Positions 54,507 through 63,478 of a DNA stretch of 64,000 nt are shown piece by piece. The stretch comes from Sphingobium sp. EM0848 (GTDB lineage Bacteria; Pseudomonadota; Alphaproteobacteria; Sphingomonadales; Sphingomonadaceae). The DNA lies in assembly GCF_013375555.1 (NCBI RefSeq), contig NZ_JABXWB010000001.1, positions 1,922,001-1,986,000 on the forward strand. The letters are read 5' to 3'. Numbering within the stretch: the first letter of the stretch is position 1; the number at the start of each line of letters is the position of its first letter. The notes below the pieces were generated by a model that was given only the letters and a program-made list of their open reading frames with translations, made no database searches and was not told where the DNA came from. The translations under genes were made by a program, and so were the position numbers.

Positions 54507-55181
54507 GTGAAGAAACGGGCCTATCAGGATGGTTGCGCAGTCGCCCATGCGCTGGATCTGATCGGGGATCGCTGGGCGATGCCGATCATGCGGGAATTGA
54601 TGCTTGGGCCCAAGCGCTTCACCGATCTGCGCGCCAGCCTGCCCGGAATCAGCGCCAATGTGCTGACCCAGCGGCTGGAGGAGCTGGAAGCCGCCAGCGT
54701 CCTCATCCGCCGCCGCCTGCCCCCGCCAGCCGCCAGCCAGATCTATGAGCTGACGCCATGGGGGCGCGAGTCGGAAATCCTGTTTCAGGTGATGGGTCGC
54801 TGGGCCTGCCGCTCCCCGACGATGGAACCGGGCATGCCGATGAGCAATGTGTCGGTGATCCTGTCGATGCGCACGATGATCGACCGCAGCCGCATCGGTG
54901 ACATGAACGCCACCATCGGCCTGCGCTTCGGGGAGGAGGAGTTCCGCCTGATCCTGAAGGACGGCGACTTCACCGCCGATCGTGGCGATGCGGCCGGCGC
55001 GGACATCATCCTCTCCGGCGATCAGAATGCGCTGGTCGCCGTGATCTATGGCGGCGCGCCGTTCGAGGCTGTCGTCGATGCGCTCCGGGTGGAGGGAGAC
55101 AGGGTACTGGCGGACCGTTTCGTTCGCCTCTTCCCCTTGCCTCCCAAGGCGCCCTCGACCGTCAGCTCGACAGCTTCATGA
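54507..55181 (+). CDS. HxlR-family transcriptional regulator with SCP2-like C-terminus
   Basis: 224 residues. The winged helix is HxlR-type: CAVAHALDLIGDRWAMPIMR, RFTDLRASLPGISANVLTQR. The C-terminal 100 residues (ATIGLRFGEEEFRLILKDGD) resemble a sterol-carrier-like ligand domain. It probably controls the divergent glyoxalase-fold operon. Its end overlaps the convergent SMR gene by about 20 bp. Confidence 0.88.
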   Translation: MKKRAYQDGCAVAHALDLIGDRWAMPIMRELMLGPKRFTDLRASLPGISANVLTQRLEELEAASVLIRRRLPPPAASQIYELTPWGRESEILFQVMGRWACRSPTMEPGMPMSNVSVILSMRTMIDRSRIGDMNATIGLRFGEEEFRLILKDGDFTADRGDAAGADIILSGDQNALVAVIYGGAPFEAVVDALRVEGDRVLADRFVRLFPLPPKAPSTVSSTAS

Positions 55182-55476
55182 GGACCAGCCCGCCCAGAAT
55201 CATCATGGCGGCCAACAGGCGCATGGCCGTCGCCGCCTCGCCGAGAAAAGCGATCCCGACCAGAAACGCGCCCACCGCGCCGATGCCGGTCCAGATCGTA
55301 TAGGCGGTGCCCAGCGGCAGGCTCTTCATCGACAGCGACAACAGCGCAAAACTGCCGATCATCGCGCCCAGCGTGACGAGCGTCGGCGTCAGCCGCGAAA
55401 AGCCCTGCGACTGCTTCATCGCAAAAGCCCAGACGATTTCGAGCAGACCGGCGACAATCAGATAAATCCAGGCCAT
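55162..55476 (-). CDS. SMR-family transporter, Gdx (SugE)-like
   Basis: 104 residues from ATG 55476, four membrane helices. The pattern of Gdx-type members is clear: WIYLIVAGLLEIVWAFAMKQ with the essential glutamate, then GFSRLTPTLVTL and LPLGTAYTIWTGIGAVGA. Gdx proteins export guanidinium in exchange for protons; disulphide-like multidrug forms differ in these residues. Convergent with the HxlR gene. Confidence 0.88.
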   Translation of the reverse strand: MAWIYLIVAGLLEIVWAFAMKQSQGFSRLTPTLVTLGAMIGSFALLSLSMKSLPLGTAYTIWTGIGAVGAFLVGIAFLGEAATAMRLLAAMMILGGLVLMKLSS

Positions 55477-55498
55477 CTGGCCCTCCCTTGCAAGAGAG

Positions 55499-55512
55499 CC
55501 GGGCCGTCCCGG
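55499..55512 (-). promoter_or_regulatory. hairpin with ACGG loop before the Gdx-like gene
   Basis: On the minus strand CCGGG-ACGG-CCCGG lies 23 bases before the ATG at 55476. The loop fits the ACGR loops of the guanidine-II (mini-ykkC) riboswitch. The required second ACGR hairpin was not found, so the call is weak. Confidence 0.2.
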
Positions 55513-55590
55513 ACTTGAAACCCGCAAGGGGGGAGGACGTGGCCTCGCTTGGCGGGCGGGATAGGGTTGTTGCCCGACCTTCGCAACCGC

Positions 55591-56430
55591 CTACTTCGCG
55601 GGGATGAACGTCTCCCGCATCGGCGTCAGCGGGAAGGTCGGCACTTCGACCCGCACCGGCGCGCCCGATTTCAGGGAAGAAGGTGGCGCCATCGCCGCCG
55701 CATTAGGCACGAATCCGGACGCGACCTCCTTGGGCGCCATGGGTGGTGGCGGCAGAGGCGTGGGCGACACCACCACCGTCACCGTTCCGCCAAAGCGCGA
55801 CTGCCATTCGGCCAGCCGCCGCAGATAATCGGCATAGGCCGCGTAAAATTCCTGAAACGGCTTTTCCAGCGCGGTCAGCGCCTCTGGCGCATAGGCCAGC
55901 AACTGGCTGGAAGGCATGGCAAGGATCTTCGCGCCCACCTCGATCGCCGCGGGGCAGAAGCTTTTCGTCACCGGCGGCAAAGCGAAGAAATTATAGACGA
56001 CGGTGTTCAGCAATTCCCGCGCCTTGAGCCCGCCTGTCCCATAGGCAGCCAGATAATTGCGGTCGACCGCCGCATTGGCCTCCCGCAGCGCCGCCTCGTG
56101 CACATGCAATATCTGATTATACTGGATGCGCGCCGGTTCGTTGACGCCGTGGCAGGACAGCGCCGCGACATTCAGCGCCATGCGCACGTGCCAGAGCGCC
56201 GTATTGGCCGTCACCCCGCGATTGGGCGTCAGATATTTGCCGTCACTCGCAATCTCGGGAATGCTCATCCCCTCCACCGCCCCCATGGGCGGCAGAGGCT
56301 TGATCGTGCTCACAACCGGGGGCGGGGGCGTAGGCGGCGCCTTCTCCGGCGTGGAACAACCCGCGACCAGCGCAAGCGCGGTAGCGGGAACCAATTGGCA
56401 GAAACGGCGAACGGCGGTACGCGGCGGCAC
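55591..56430 (-). CDS. putative lipoprotein of unknown function
   Basis: 279 residues. The signal peptide ends in a lipobox, ALVAGC (Cys about 25), then a Pro-rich linker. The body holds ALWHVRMALNVAALSCHGVN and a helical central domain; the C-terminus is again Pro-rich. It may be outer-membrane anchored. I recognise no family. Confidence 0.7.
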   Translation of the reverse strand: MPPRTAVRRFCQLVPATALALVAGCSTPEKAPPTPPPPVVSTIKPLPPMGAVEGMSIPEIASDGKYLTPNRGVTANTALWHVRMALNVAALSCHGVNEPARIQYNQILHVHEAALREANAAVDRNYLAAYGTGGLKARELLNTVVYNFFALPPVTKSFCPAAIEVGAKILAMPSSQLLAYAPEALTALEKPFQEFYAAYADYLRRLAEWQSRFGGTVTVVVSPTPLPPPPMAPKEVASGFVPNAAAMAPPSSLKSGAPVRVEVPTFPLTPMRETFIPAK

Positions 56431-56546
56431 CCTGTCATCCCTTTAAAGATCATTCAGACTTCACAACTCATCGCAAAGTCAGGCGTTCCCGACGACCGGC
56501 GCCGAGCTCGCTTCGTCTGGAGAGGGATTCGCTTCGTCCGATTTAG

Positions 56547-56648
56547 AGCGATTTCCAAGCAATCGAAATCGATTGCTGGTTAAGAAATCGCGGTAAAACA
56601 ATAAACCAGAGCGGTTGATCTGATCCAATCAGATCGAAAACCGCTCTA
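56547..56648. repeat. nested extragenic palindromes
   Basis: Three nested or adjacent inverted repeats: GCGATTTC/GAAATCGC enclosing GCAATCG-AAAT-CGATTGC (56559-56576), then AGAGCGGTT (56608-56616) with AACCGCTCT (56639-56647) enclosing GATCTGAT/ATCAGATC. The last one reaches into the stop of the oxidoreductase gene and may act as its terminator. Such units recur in sphingomonad genomes, from memory. Confidence 0.65.
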
Positions 56649-57656
56649 GCCGCGGCGCTCCAGCGCGACCGCCGCTTCGTCCATCAACTGGGCGATGATG
56701 TCGGCGACCGGCTCTTCCTTCGACACCATGCCGACCGACTGCCCGGCCATCAGCGATCCGCCCTCGACATCGCCGTCGATCACCGCGCGGCGGAGAGCGC
56801 CTGCCCAATAATGTTCGATCTGCAACTGCGCCTGGCCCATGTCGACCGTTCCACCGTCGAGCAGATTGGCGACTTCGCGCTGCTTGGCCGTGAACGCCTC
56901 GGTCCCGGCATTTTTGAGCGCGCGCACCGGAATGACAGGGAGGCGCGGATCGATCTGCACGCTGGCAATCGCATCGCGTGCCGAGGCGCGGAAGAAGGCC
57001 TTCTTGAAGTTGGGATGCGCGATGCTCTCGGTCGCGCAGGCAAAGCGGGTGCCCAACTGCACGCCTGCCGCGCCCATCTCCAGATAGGCGGCAATCGCTT
57101 CGCCACGGCCGATGCCGCCCGCGACGAACACAGGCACCTGGCTCGCCATTTCGGGCAGGATTTCCTGCGCCAGCACGCTGGTCGCCACCGGGCCGATATG
57201 GCCGCCCGCCTCCATGCCCTCGACCACCAGAGCGTCCACGCCCGAACGTACCAGCTTCTTCGCCAGCGCCAGCGCCGGGGCGAAGCAGATCAGCTTCGCG
57301 CCCTTCTCCTTGATCGCCTCGATGCTGCCCTTGGGCGGCAGGCCACCGGCCAGCACGACATGGCCGACCTCATGCTTGGCGCAGACTTCGATCAGGTCGA
57401 ACAGCTGCGGATGCATGGTGATGAGGTTGACGCCAAAGGGCTTGCTCGTCAGCGCCTTGGTCGCCGCGATTTCCCTGTCGAGCAGCTCCGGCGTCATGGC
57501 GCCGCAGGCGATCACGCCAAAGCCGCCCGCATTGGAGATGGCCGCCACCAGATTCCGCTCCGAAACCCAGCTCATCGCCCCGCACATGATCGCAACGTCG
57601 CAGCCCAGAAATTCGGTGCCGCGAGCCATCAGGGAAGCGAGTTTGGCGTTCGTCAT
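56646..57656 (-). CDS. nitronate monooxygenase-like flavin oxidoreductase
   Basis: 336 residues from ATG 57656; the TTG one codon earlier is less likely. A TIM-barrel FMN protein of the NMO/FabK family: IMCGAMSWVSERNLVAAISN, NAGGFGVIA, EGMEAGGHIGPVAT and FVAGGIGRGEAIAAYLEMGA, GVQLGTRFACATES. Members oxidise nitronates or act as enoyl reductases; which applies here is not clear. Confidence 0.88.
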   Translation of the reverse strand: MTNAKLASLMARGTEFLGCDVAIMCGAMSWVSERNLVAAISNAGGFGVIACGAMTPELLDREIAATKALTSKPFGVNLITMHPQLFDLIEVCAKHEVGHVVLAGGLPPKGSIEAIKEKGAKLICFAPALALAKKLVRSGVDALVVEGMEAGGHIGPVATSVLAQEILPEMASQVPVFVAGGIGRGEAIAAYLEMGAAGVQLGTRFACATESIAHPNFKKAFFRASARDAIASVQIDPRLPVIPVRALKNAGTEAFTAKQREVANLLDGGTVDMGQAQLQIEHYWAGALRRAVIDGDVEGGSLMAGQSVGMVSKEEPVADIIAQLMDEAAVALERRG

Positions 57657-57670
57657 CAAAATATAATCCT

Positions 57671-57784
57671 GTCGTCCCCGCGAAGGCGGGGATCCATCTC
57701 CTACCCCATCCCCAGACGCAAGGTCTGGAGATGTTGAAGAGAGTCACATGCCTCTCTTCAACCCGCCTTCGCGGGAATGACGTC
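57671..57784. repeat. four-hairpin extragenic repeat cluster
   Basis: An outer inverted pair, CCCCGCGAAGGCGGGGATCC (57676-57695) and CCCGCCTTCGCGGGAATGAC (57762-57781), encloses two more hairpins: CCAGAC/GTCTGG and TTGAAGAGAG/CTCTCTTCAA. Each outer unit is itself a palindrome. This is the layout of REP/BIME-type elements. It lies between the flavin oxidoreductase and lysC. Confidence 0.75.
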
Positions 57785-57801
57785 ATGTGTAAAGGGTTCG
57801 C

Positions 57802-59067
57802 TTAAGCGACCGGCGCATCCAGCCCATAAGCCGTGTGCAGCACGCGCACCGCCAGTTCCGTCTCATCCTCGTCGATCAGGACCGACACCTTGATCTCGCT
57901 GGTCGAGATGGCGAGGATATTGATCCCGCGATCGGCCAGCGACTTGAACATGGTGGACGCCACGCCCGCATGGCTCTTCATGCCGACGCCGACAACGCTC
58001 ACCTTCGCGACCTTCGTATCCGGGATCACGCGGTTGAAGCCGATGATGTCCTTCTGGCTCTCCAGCACATCCAGCGCCCGCGCCAGATCCGCGCCCGGCA
58101 CCGTGAATGTGACGTCCGTCTCGCCCTTGTCGCGGCCGACATTCTGGATGATCATGTCGACGTTGATCGCGGCATCGGCCAGCGGCCCGAAGATGTGCGC
58201 CACCGCGCCCGGACGATCCGGCACGCGGGTCAGGGTGATCTTCGCCTCATTCTTGTCATGGGCGATGCCGGTGATGAGCTGACGTTCCATCTTGTCTTCC
58301 TTGAGCTTGGCTTCCAGTTCCTCTTCGCTGACGATCAGCGTGCCGGGGAGGTCGGTCTGGGTGGGATCATCGAAGGAGGAAAGCACCTGCACGACCACGC
58401 CTTCCTTCATGGCGAGGCCGACCGAGCGGGTCTGGAGCACCTTGGCCCCGACCGAGGCCAGTTCCAGCATTTCCTCATAGGTGACGAGGTCGAGCTTGCG
58501 CGCCCGCGCCACGATGCGGGGATCGGTGGTGTAGACGCCATCGACATCGGTATAGATGTCGCAGCGATCCGCCTTGAGCGCCGCCGCCACCGCGACAGCC
58601 GACGTATCCGAGCCGCCACGGCCCAGGGTCGAGATGCGGCCATCCTCCATCATGCCCTGAAAGCCCGGAATCACCGCCACGGTGCCCGACCGCATGGATG
58701 CGAGCAGGTCGATCGTGTCGATCTCCCCAATGCGCGCCTTGGCATGGGCTTCATTGGTGCGGATCGGCAGCTGCCAGCCGAGCCAGCTGCGCGCGTCCAC
58801 GCCCATGGCCTTCAGCGTCATGGCGAGCAGCCCGCTCGTCACCTGCTCACCGCTGGCGACGACGACGTCATATTCGGCCGGATCATAGAGCGCCGAGGCT
58901 TCCTTGCAGAAGCCGACCAGCCGGTCCGTCTCGCCCGCCATGGCGGAAACCACGACGGCGACTTCATGACCCTGCTCGACAACATGTTTGACTCGCGCGG
59001 CCACGTTGCGAATTCGTTCCATCCCCGCCATGGAGGTGCCGCCGAATTTCATCACGATGCGCGCCAT
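57802..59067 (-). CDS. lysC: aspartate kinase
   Basis: 421 residues from ATG 59067 (MARIVMKFGGTSMAGMERIR). It phosphorylates aspartate at the head of the lysine, threonine and methionine pathway. Also visible: TLGRGGSDTSAVAVAAAL and two C-terminal ACT domains (ITLTRVPDRPGAVAHIFGPL; VSVVGVGMKSHAGVASTMF) for feedback control by lysine/threonine. Divergent from ubiG. Confidence 0.96.
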   Translation of the reverse strand: MARIVMKFGGTSMAGMERIRNVAARVKHVVEQGHEVAVVVSAMAGETDRLVGFCKEASALYDPAEYDVVVASGEQVTSGLLAMTLKAMGVDARSWLGWQLPIRTNEAHAKARIGEIDTIDLLASMRSGTVAVIPGFQGMMEDGRISTLGRGGSDTSAVAVAAALKADRCDIYTDVDGVYTTDPRIVARARKLDLVTYEEMLELASVGAKVLQTRSVGLAMKEGVVVQVLSSFDDPTQTDLPGTLIVSEEELEAKLKEDKMERQLITGIAHDKNEAKITLTRVPDRPGAVAHIFGPLADAAINVDMIIQNVGRDKGETDVTFTVPGADLARALDVLESQKDIIGFNRVIPDTKVAKVSVVGVGMKSHAGVASTMFKSLADRGINILAISTSEIKVSVLIDEDETELAVRVLHTAYGLDAPVA

Positions 59068-59164
59068 TTGCTTGTCGAGCCTGCCTGATTGTAAGAAAGA
59101 AAATGTCCCCCTAGGGCGACCCAGAGGAACGAAAACGGCGCCCCTATTAGCAGCGGATACGAAT

Positions 59165-59902
59165 ATGGCAAGCAAACCCACACCGACCATCGACCCGCGC
59201 GAGGCCGCGCATTTCGGCACGATGGCCGCCGATTGGTGGGACCCGAACGGTTCCAGCGCCATGCTGCACAAGCTGAACCCGGTGCGCCTGCACTATATCC
59301 GCAACGCCATCGATCATCACTGGCCGCAGGGAAGCGGCGGATTCCGGCCCCTTTCGGGCAAGCGCGCGATCGATGTGGGCTGCGGTGCGGGCCTGCTGGC
59401 GGAGCCGCTGGCGCGCATGGGCGCGACCCTGACCGCACTGGACGCGGCGGAGGAAAATATCGCCGTCGCCCGCGCCCATGCCGAAGGGCAGGGCCTGACG
59501 ATCGACTATCGCGCCACCCCGGTCGAGCAGTTGGACGCCAGTGGATTCGACCTCGTGACCTCGATGGAAGTGATCGAGCATGTGACCGACCCCGCCGCCT
59601 TCGTCCGCGCGCTGGCGACAAAGCTGGCCCCCGACGGTCTGATGATCCTGTCCACGCCCAACCGCACGCCGCTTTCCCGCCTGGCCATGATCACCATCGG
59701 CGAAAGCATCGGCGGCATCCCCAAAGGCACGCATGACTGGCACAAATTCCTCAATCCCAAGGAACTGACCAGCCTCCTCGATGAAGCGGGTCTGGAAGTC
59801 ACCGACAGCACCGGCCTCAGCTTCGATCCGCGCTATGGCTTCACCCTCTCCGCCAACAAGGCGATCAACTATCTGCTGACCGCCCGGCACCGGAGGGACT
59901 GA
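59165..59902 (+). CDS. ubiG: ubiquinone biosynthesis O-methyltransferase
   Basis: 245 residues from ATG 59165. UbiG does both O-methylations of ubiquinone synthesis. FGTMAADWWDPNGSSAMLHK and LNPVRLHYIR are the family's N-terminus; SAM motif AIDVGCGAGLLAEPLARMGA; SMEVIEHVTDPAAFV follows; KGTHDWHKFLNPKEL near the end. Full length. Confidence 0.95.
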   Translation: MASKPTPTIDPREAAHFGTMAADWWDPNGSSAMLHKLNPVRLHYIRNAIDHHWPQGSGGFRPLSGKRAIDVGCGAGLLAEPLARMGATLTALDAAEENIAVARAHAEGQGLTIDYRATPVEQLDASGFDLVTSMEVIEHVTDPAAFVRALATKLAPDGLMILSTPNRTPLSRLAMITIGESIGGIPKGTHDWHKFLNPKELTSLLDEAGLEVTDSTGLSFDPRYGFTLSANKAINYLLTARHRRD

Positions 59903-59906
59903 CATC

Positions 59907-60515
59907 ATGGCGATCGAGCCGAAGGTCGATGCCTATATCGCCCGGCAGGCCGATTTCGCCCGTCCGATCCTCAGCCATTTGCGCGGCGTCATCCACGCCG
60001 CCTCGCCGCAGATCGGGCCGGACATCGAGGAAGCGGTCAAATGGGGCATGCCCTTCTTCACCTATAAAGGGCAGAATCTCTGCAACATGGCCGGGTTCAA
60101 GGCCCATGTCGCCTTCGGCTTCTGGCATGACAAGGTTGCGCGGGATGGCGCCAGCGAAGGCGCAATGGGCCAGTTCGGCCGGATCGCCAGCCTGGCCGAT
60201 CTGCCGGACGACGCCAAGCTTACCGCCCTGATTGCTCAGGCCATGGCGCTGATCGATGCCGGGGACAAGGCCCGCTCCGGCCCGAAACCGGCGCGCGAAC
60301 CGCTGCCCCTCCACCCCGCCTTCGCCGCCGCGATCGAAATCGATCCCGCCGCAGCAGCCGCCTGGGCAGCCTTCCCGCCCGGCAAGGTGCGCGACTATTG
60401 CGAGTGGATCAACGATGCGAAGAGCGACGCCACCCGTGACAAGCGCATCGCGCAGGCCGTGGCCTGGATCGCGGAGGGCAAGGGCCGCAACTGGAAATAT
60501 GAAAAGCGTTCATAA
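59907..60515 (+). CDS. DUF1801/YdeI-like protein
   Basis: 202 residues. The first part is a DUF1801 (YdhG-like) domain (HLRGVIHAASPQIGPDIEEA, VKWGMPFFTYKGQNLCNMAG); the C-terminal part is the YdeI/OmpD-associated helical region (FPPGKVRDYCEWINDAKSDA, TRDKRIAQAVAWIAEGKGRN). Biochemical role unknown. Five bases behind ubiG, so probably co-transcribed. Confidence 0.85.
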   Translation: MAIEPKVDAYIARQADFARPILSHLRGVIHAASPQIGPDIEEAVKWGMPFFTYKGQNLCNMAGFKAHVAFGFWHDKVARDGASEGAMGQFGRIASLADLPDDAKLTALIAQAMALIDAGDKARSGPKPAREPLPLHPAFAAAIEIDPAAAAAWAAFPPGKVRDYCEWINDAKSDATRDKRIAQAVAWIAEGKGRNWKYEKRS

Positions 60516-60574
60516 GGGCGCATTGCATCGGCGGCGCCGCGCTCCCCAAAAGCGCGGTCTCGTTCCCGCCGAGT

Positions 60575-61351
60575 TCAGCTTACGGGCTTCGCCGATGCCA
60601 TGACAGCCGGTTGCACCACCGGCTTGCTGTCCGCAGGCGCCGCATTGACCGGAGTTGCAGCCTGCGTCTTCAGGGACGCCGCCGCCGTCTGAAGCGCCGC
60701 CGCCGCCGCTTCAAGCGCCGCCGCCGCCGACTCGGGCGTCACTTGCTGCGGAGCAGGCGCGGGCGTGGCAGCCGCAACCGGCACAGCCGGATCACTCGCC
60801 ACCGCCACTTCCTTGGCAGGGGCAGGGACAGGGGCAGTAACGGGCACTGGGGCTGAAGCTGGGGCCGCAACCGCCATCTGGCAGGCATCCCCTACTCCGG
60901 CCGGCTTTTCCGAAAAATTCCGGGCCAGCACGGCGATCTCGCTTTCATTGGCATTGGTCGCCAGCGACAGCAATGTGTCCGCCATCTGGCAGAAACCCGC
61001 TGTCTGCATGCCATCGGTATGACTATTGGCCAGACGGGTTATAAAATCATTATAAGCGTCCTGACCGCCAGTAATGCCGCCTTCCCGCATAAAATGCAGC
61101 TTCAGTGCATTATTATACTTATCAAGGCTTCCCGATTTCTCGTAGAATTTATCATATTTCGCAGTAATATCACTATTGGTCGCCCGACATTTCAACGACC
61201 CCAGCATCAGCATGATCTGTAAATCCCTGACGCGCGCTGCTTCTATTTCATGAGGTTGCCAACATTGCGCCTCCCCCGCCGCCGCAACCCCGCCGAAAAA
61301 GAGCGCGCCAAAACAGCAGGCGGCTCCCACCGCCATCCGCAATCTAGACAT
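60575..61351 (-). CDS. secreted protein with Ala/Pro-rich C-terminus
   Basis: 258 residues from ATG 61351. A signal peptide ends near GGVAAAGEA. The globular part (about 30-150) has four Cys residues (QCW, LKCRAT, GFCQMA, DACQMA), probably two disulphides. The last 100 residues are low-complexity Ala/Pro/Val/Thr, perhaps a cell-wall-spanning linker. No family recognised. Confidence 0.65.
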   Translation of the reverse strand: MSRLRMAVGAACCFGALFFGGVAAAGEAQCWQPHEIEAARVRDLQIMLMLGSLKCRATNSDITAKYDKFYEKSGSLDKYNNALKLHFMREGGITGGQDAYNDFITRLANSHTDGMQTAGFCQMADTLLSLATNANESEIAVLARNFSEKPAGVGDACQMAVAAPASAPVPVTAPVPAPAKEVAVASDPAVPVAAATPAPAPQQVTPESAAAALEAAAAALQTAAASLKTQAATPVNAAPADSKPVVQPAVMASAKPVS

Positions 61352-61592
61352 GATGGACCTCGCAGACTCAACCAGACCCCGCGTAGGAAATAGTATCATT
61401 TTGCCATGAAAACGCCACGTTTATTAACTTGACAGTGGCATAAAGGACGCAGCCGAAACGACCCCTTGAAAGGGGCCGTTTAACGCCCTGATCAAAGGAT
61501 ATAATCCCTAATTGCCAGCCGCCTACCGCACGCCTCCGCAAAAACACGCGCGGTCAATTCTGCAAATCAGGCAAAATTGCGGCAGCTTATTT

Positions 61593-62408
61593 TTATCCGC
61601 CCACCGCTTCGGCTCTGGTCACGAGAGCCTTCGCTTCCTCGACATGCATGCTTTCGATCATGCGTCCTTCGAAGCGCTCCGCCCCGCCCGTCGCGGCCTC
61701 TATCAACCGGCGCGCATCGGCCACTGCCTGAGGATCGGGACCGAAAACCTGATTGGCGACCGGCACCTGGCTCGGGTGGATCAGCGTCTTGCCGTCAAAG
61801 CCCAGCACATGGCCGGCGGCGCATTCCGCTTCGAACCCGGCCTCATCGTCCAGCCGGTTGAACACCCCGTCGAACACGGCAATCCGCGCCGCCCGCGCTG
61901 CCAGAATGACGGACTGCAGGGACAGGGACAGCCCCTCGCGCCCGGCGGACGGCGGGATGCCCAGATCCTGCCGCAGATCGTTATTGCCCATGAAGAGGCC
62001 GGCACAGCCCTCCGTCGCGGCAATCGCCTGCGCCGCCAGAACACCCGCCGCGCTTTCGATCATCGCGATCACCGGCTTCTGGCAGACGCTGAACACATCC
62101 TTCACCTGCTTGGGATTCTCGACTTTGGGCAGCACGACATAATCGACGGCGGAGGCCTTCATCGCCACCATCTCCCGCCCATGGGAGGGCGCACCCTCGA
62201 CATTGATGCGCACCGCCGTCAGCCGCTGGCCAAAGCCACCCGCCACCGCCTCGACCGCATGGGCCAGCGCCTCTTCCTTGCGGTCGTCGGGCACGGCGTC
62301 CTCCAGATCGAGCAGCACCATGTCGCAGGGCAAGACCCGCGCCTTGGCGATGGCGCGCGGGTTCGACGCCGGCAGGAACAGCAGCGAACGGGCGTGGCGC
62401 AACAACAT
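61593..62408 (-). CDS. HpcH/HpaI aldolase or CitE-like lyase
   Basis: 271 residues. CitE-type TIM barrel: RSLLFLPASNPRAIAKA, DMVLLDLEDAVPDDRKEEA (metal/CoA site), AVRINVEGAPSHG, MIESAAGVLAAQAIA, GFDGKTLIHPSQVPVANQVF. Stand-alone CitE-like proteins cleave malyl-CoA, citramalyl-CoA or related thioesters; the exact substrate is unknown. Confidence 0.87.
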   Translation of the reverse strand: MLLRHARSLLFLPASNPRAIAKARVLPCDMVLLDLEDAVPDDRKEEALAHAVEAVAGGFGQRLTAVRINVEGAPSHGREMVAMKASAVDYVVLPKVENPKQVKDVFSVCQKPVIAMIESAAGVLAAQAIAATEGCAGLFMGNNDLRQDLGIPPSAGREGLSLSLQSVILAARAARIAVFDGVFNRLDDEAGFEAECAAGHVLGFDGKTLIHPSQVPVANQVFGPDPQAVADARRLIEAATGGAERFEGRMIESMHVEEAKALVTRAEAVGG

Positions 62409-62503
62409 GAAAACTCTCCTTTGCTTGACCTTTTCCCGTTAATGATTTCGCGTCATAGTCCAAGCGGATTTAACCCGAGCGGGTTCATGGGGGGAAGGCA
62501 GAA

Positions 62504-63478
62504 ATGCTGACGACATTCGCGCTGACGGTGACGTGTCTGGTGCTGTTCTATCTGGCGGTGAGCGTCAAGGTGGTGCGTCAGGGCTATCAATATACGATCG
62601 AACGCTTCGGCCGCTTCACGGAGGTCGCCCGCCCCGGCCTCAATTTCTACCCCGCCTTCTTTTATTCGGTCGGGCGGAAGATCAACATGATGGAACAGGT
62701 GGTCGACGTCCCCAGTCAGGAGATCATCACCAAGGACAATGCCATGGTGTCGGTCGACGGCGTGGTGTTCTTCCAGGTACTGGACGCGGCCAAGGCGGCC
62801 TATGAGGTTTCGCAGCTCTATGTCGCGATCATGCAGTTGGCGACCACCAACCTGCGCACGGTGATGGGGTCGATGGACCTCGACGAAACCCTGTCGAAGC
62901 GCGACGAGATCAACGCCCGCCTGCTCCATGTGGTGGACGATGCGACGGTGGCCTGGGGGATCAAGATCACCCGCGTCGAGATCAAGGACATCCGCCCGCC
63001 CAAGGATATTTCCGACGCCATGGCCCGCCAGATGAAGGCCGAACGCGAAAAGCGTGCCGCGATCCTGGAGGCGGAGGGCATGCGTGCATCGGAAATCCTG
63101 CGCGCCGAAGGGCAGAAGCAGAGCCAGATTCTGGAAGCCGAGGGCCGCCGCGAAGCCGCCTTCCGCGACGCCGAAGCCCGCGAACGCGAGGCGGAGGCCG
63201 AGGCCAAGGCGACGCAAATGGTGTCCGACGCCATCGCGTCCGGCAATGCGCAGGCGATCAACTATTTCGTCGCGCAGAAATATGTCGAGGCGGTGAGCCA
63301 GTTCGCCACCTCGCCCAATGCCAAGACCATCCTGTTCCCGGTCGAGGCGACGCAGCTGATCGGCACGCTGGGCGGCATCGGCGCACTGGCCAAGGAGGCG
63401 CTGGGCGGGGTGGGGGGCGAGGGAACCCCGCCCCCCACCCCGCCCCGTCGCGGGCCGTTCGGACAGGGGCCGGCATGA
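62504..63478 (+). CDS. qmcA: SPFH/stomatin-type membrane protein QmcA
   Basis: 324 residues. One N-terminal membrane helix, then an SPFH domain (GYQYTIERFGRFTEVARPGL, VDVPSQEIITKDNAMVSVDG) and a long Ala/Glu-rich coiled coil (EKRAAILEAEGMRASEILRA), ending in a Pro-rich tail. It scaffolds membrane microdomains. The NfeD gene overlaps its stop, the usual pairing. Confidence 0.93.
   Translation: MLTTFALTVTCLVLFYLAVSVKVVRQGYQYTIERFGRFTEVARPGLNFYPAFFYSVGRKINMMEQVVDVPSQEIITKDNAMVSVDGVVFFQVLDAAKAAYEVSQLYVAIMQLATTNLRTVMGSMDLDETLSKRDEINARLLHVVDDATVAWGIKITRVEIKDIRPPKDISDAMARQMKAEREKRAAILEAEGMRASEILRAEGQKQSQILEAEGRREAAFRDAEAREREAEAEAKATQMVSDAIASGNAQAINYFVAQKYVEAVSQFATSPNAKTILFPVEATQLIGTLGGIGALAKEALGGVGGEGTPPPTPPRRGPFGQGPA

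Noticed and set aside
55520..55560. First hairpin of a guanidine-II riboswitch
   Set aside because: GAGG-CCACGT-CCTC has an ACGT loop, not ACGR.
61352..61592. TTGACA-like promoter at about 61429 on the plus strand
   Set aside because: No plus-strand gene follows within 1 kb, so the match is probably chance.
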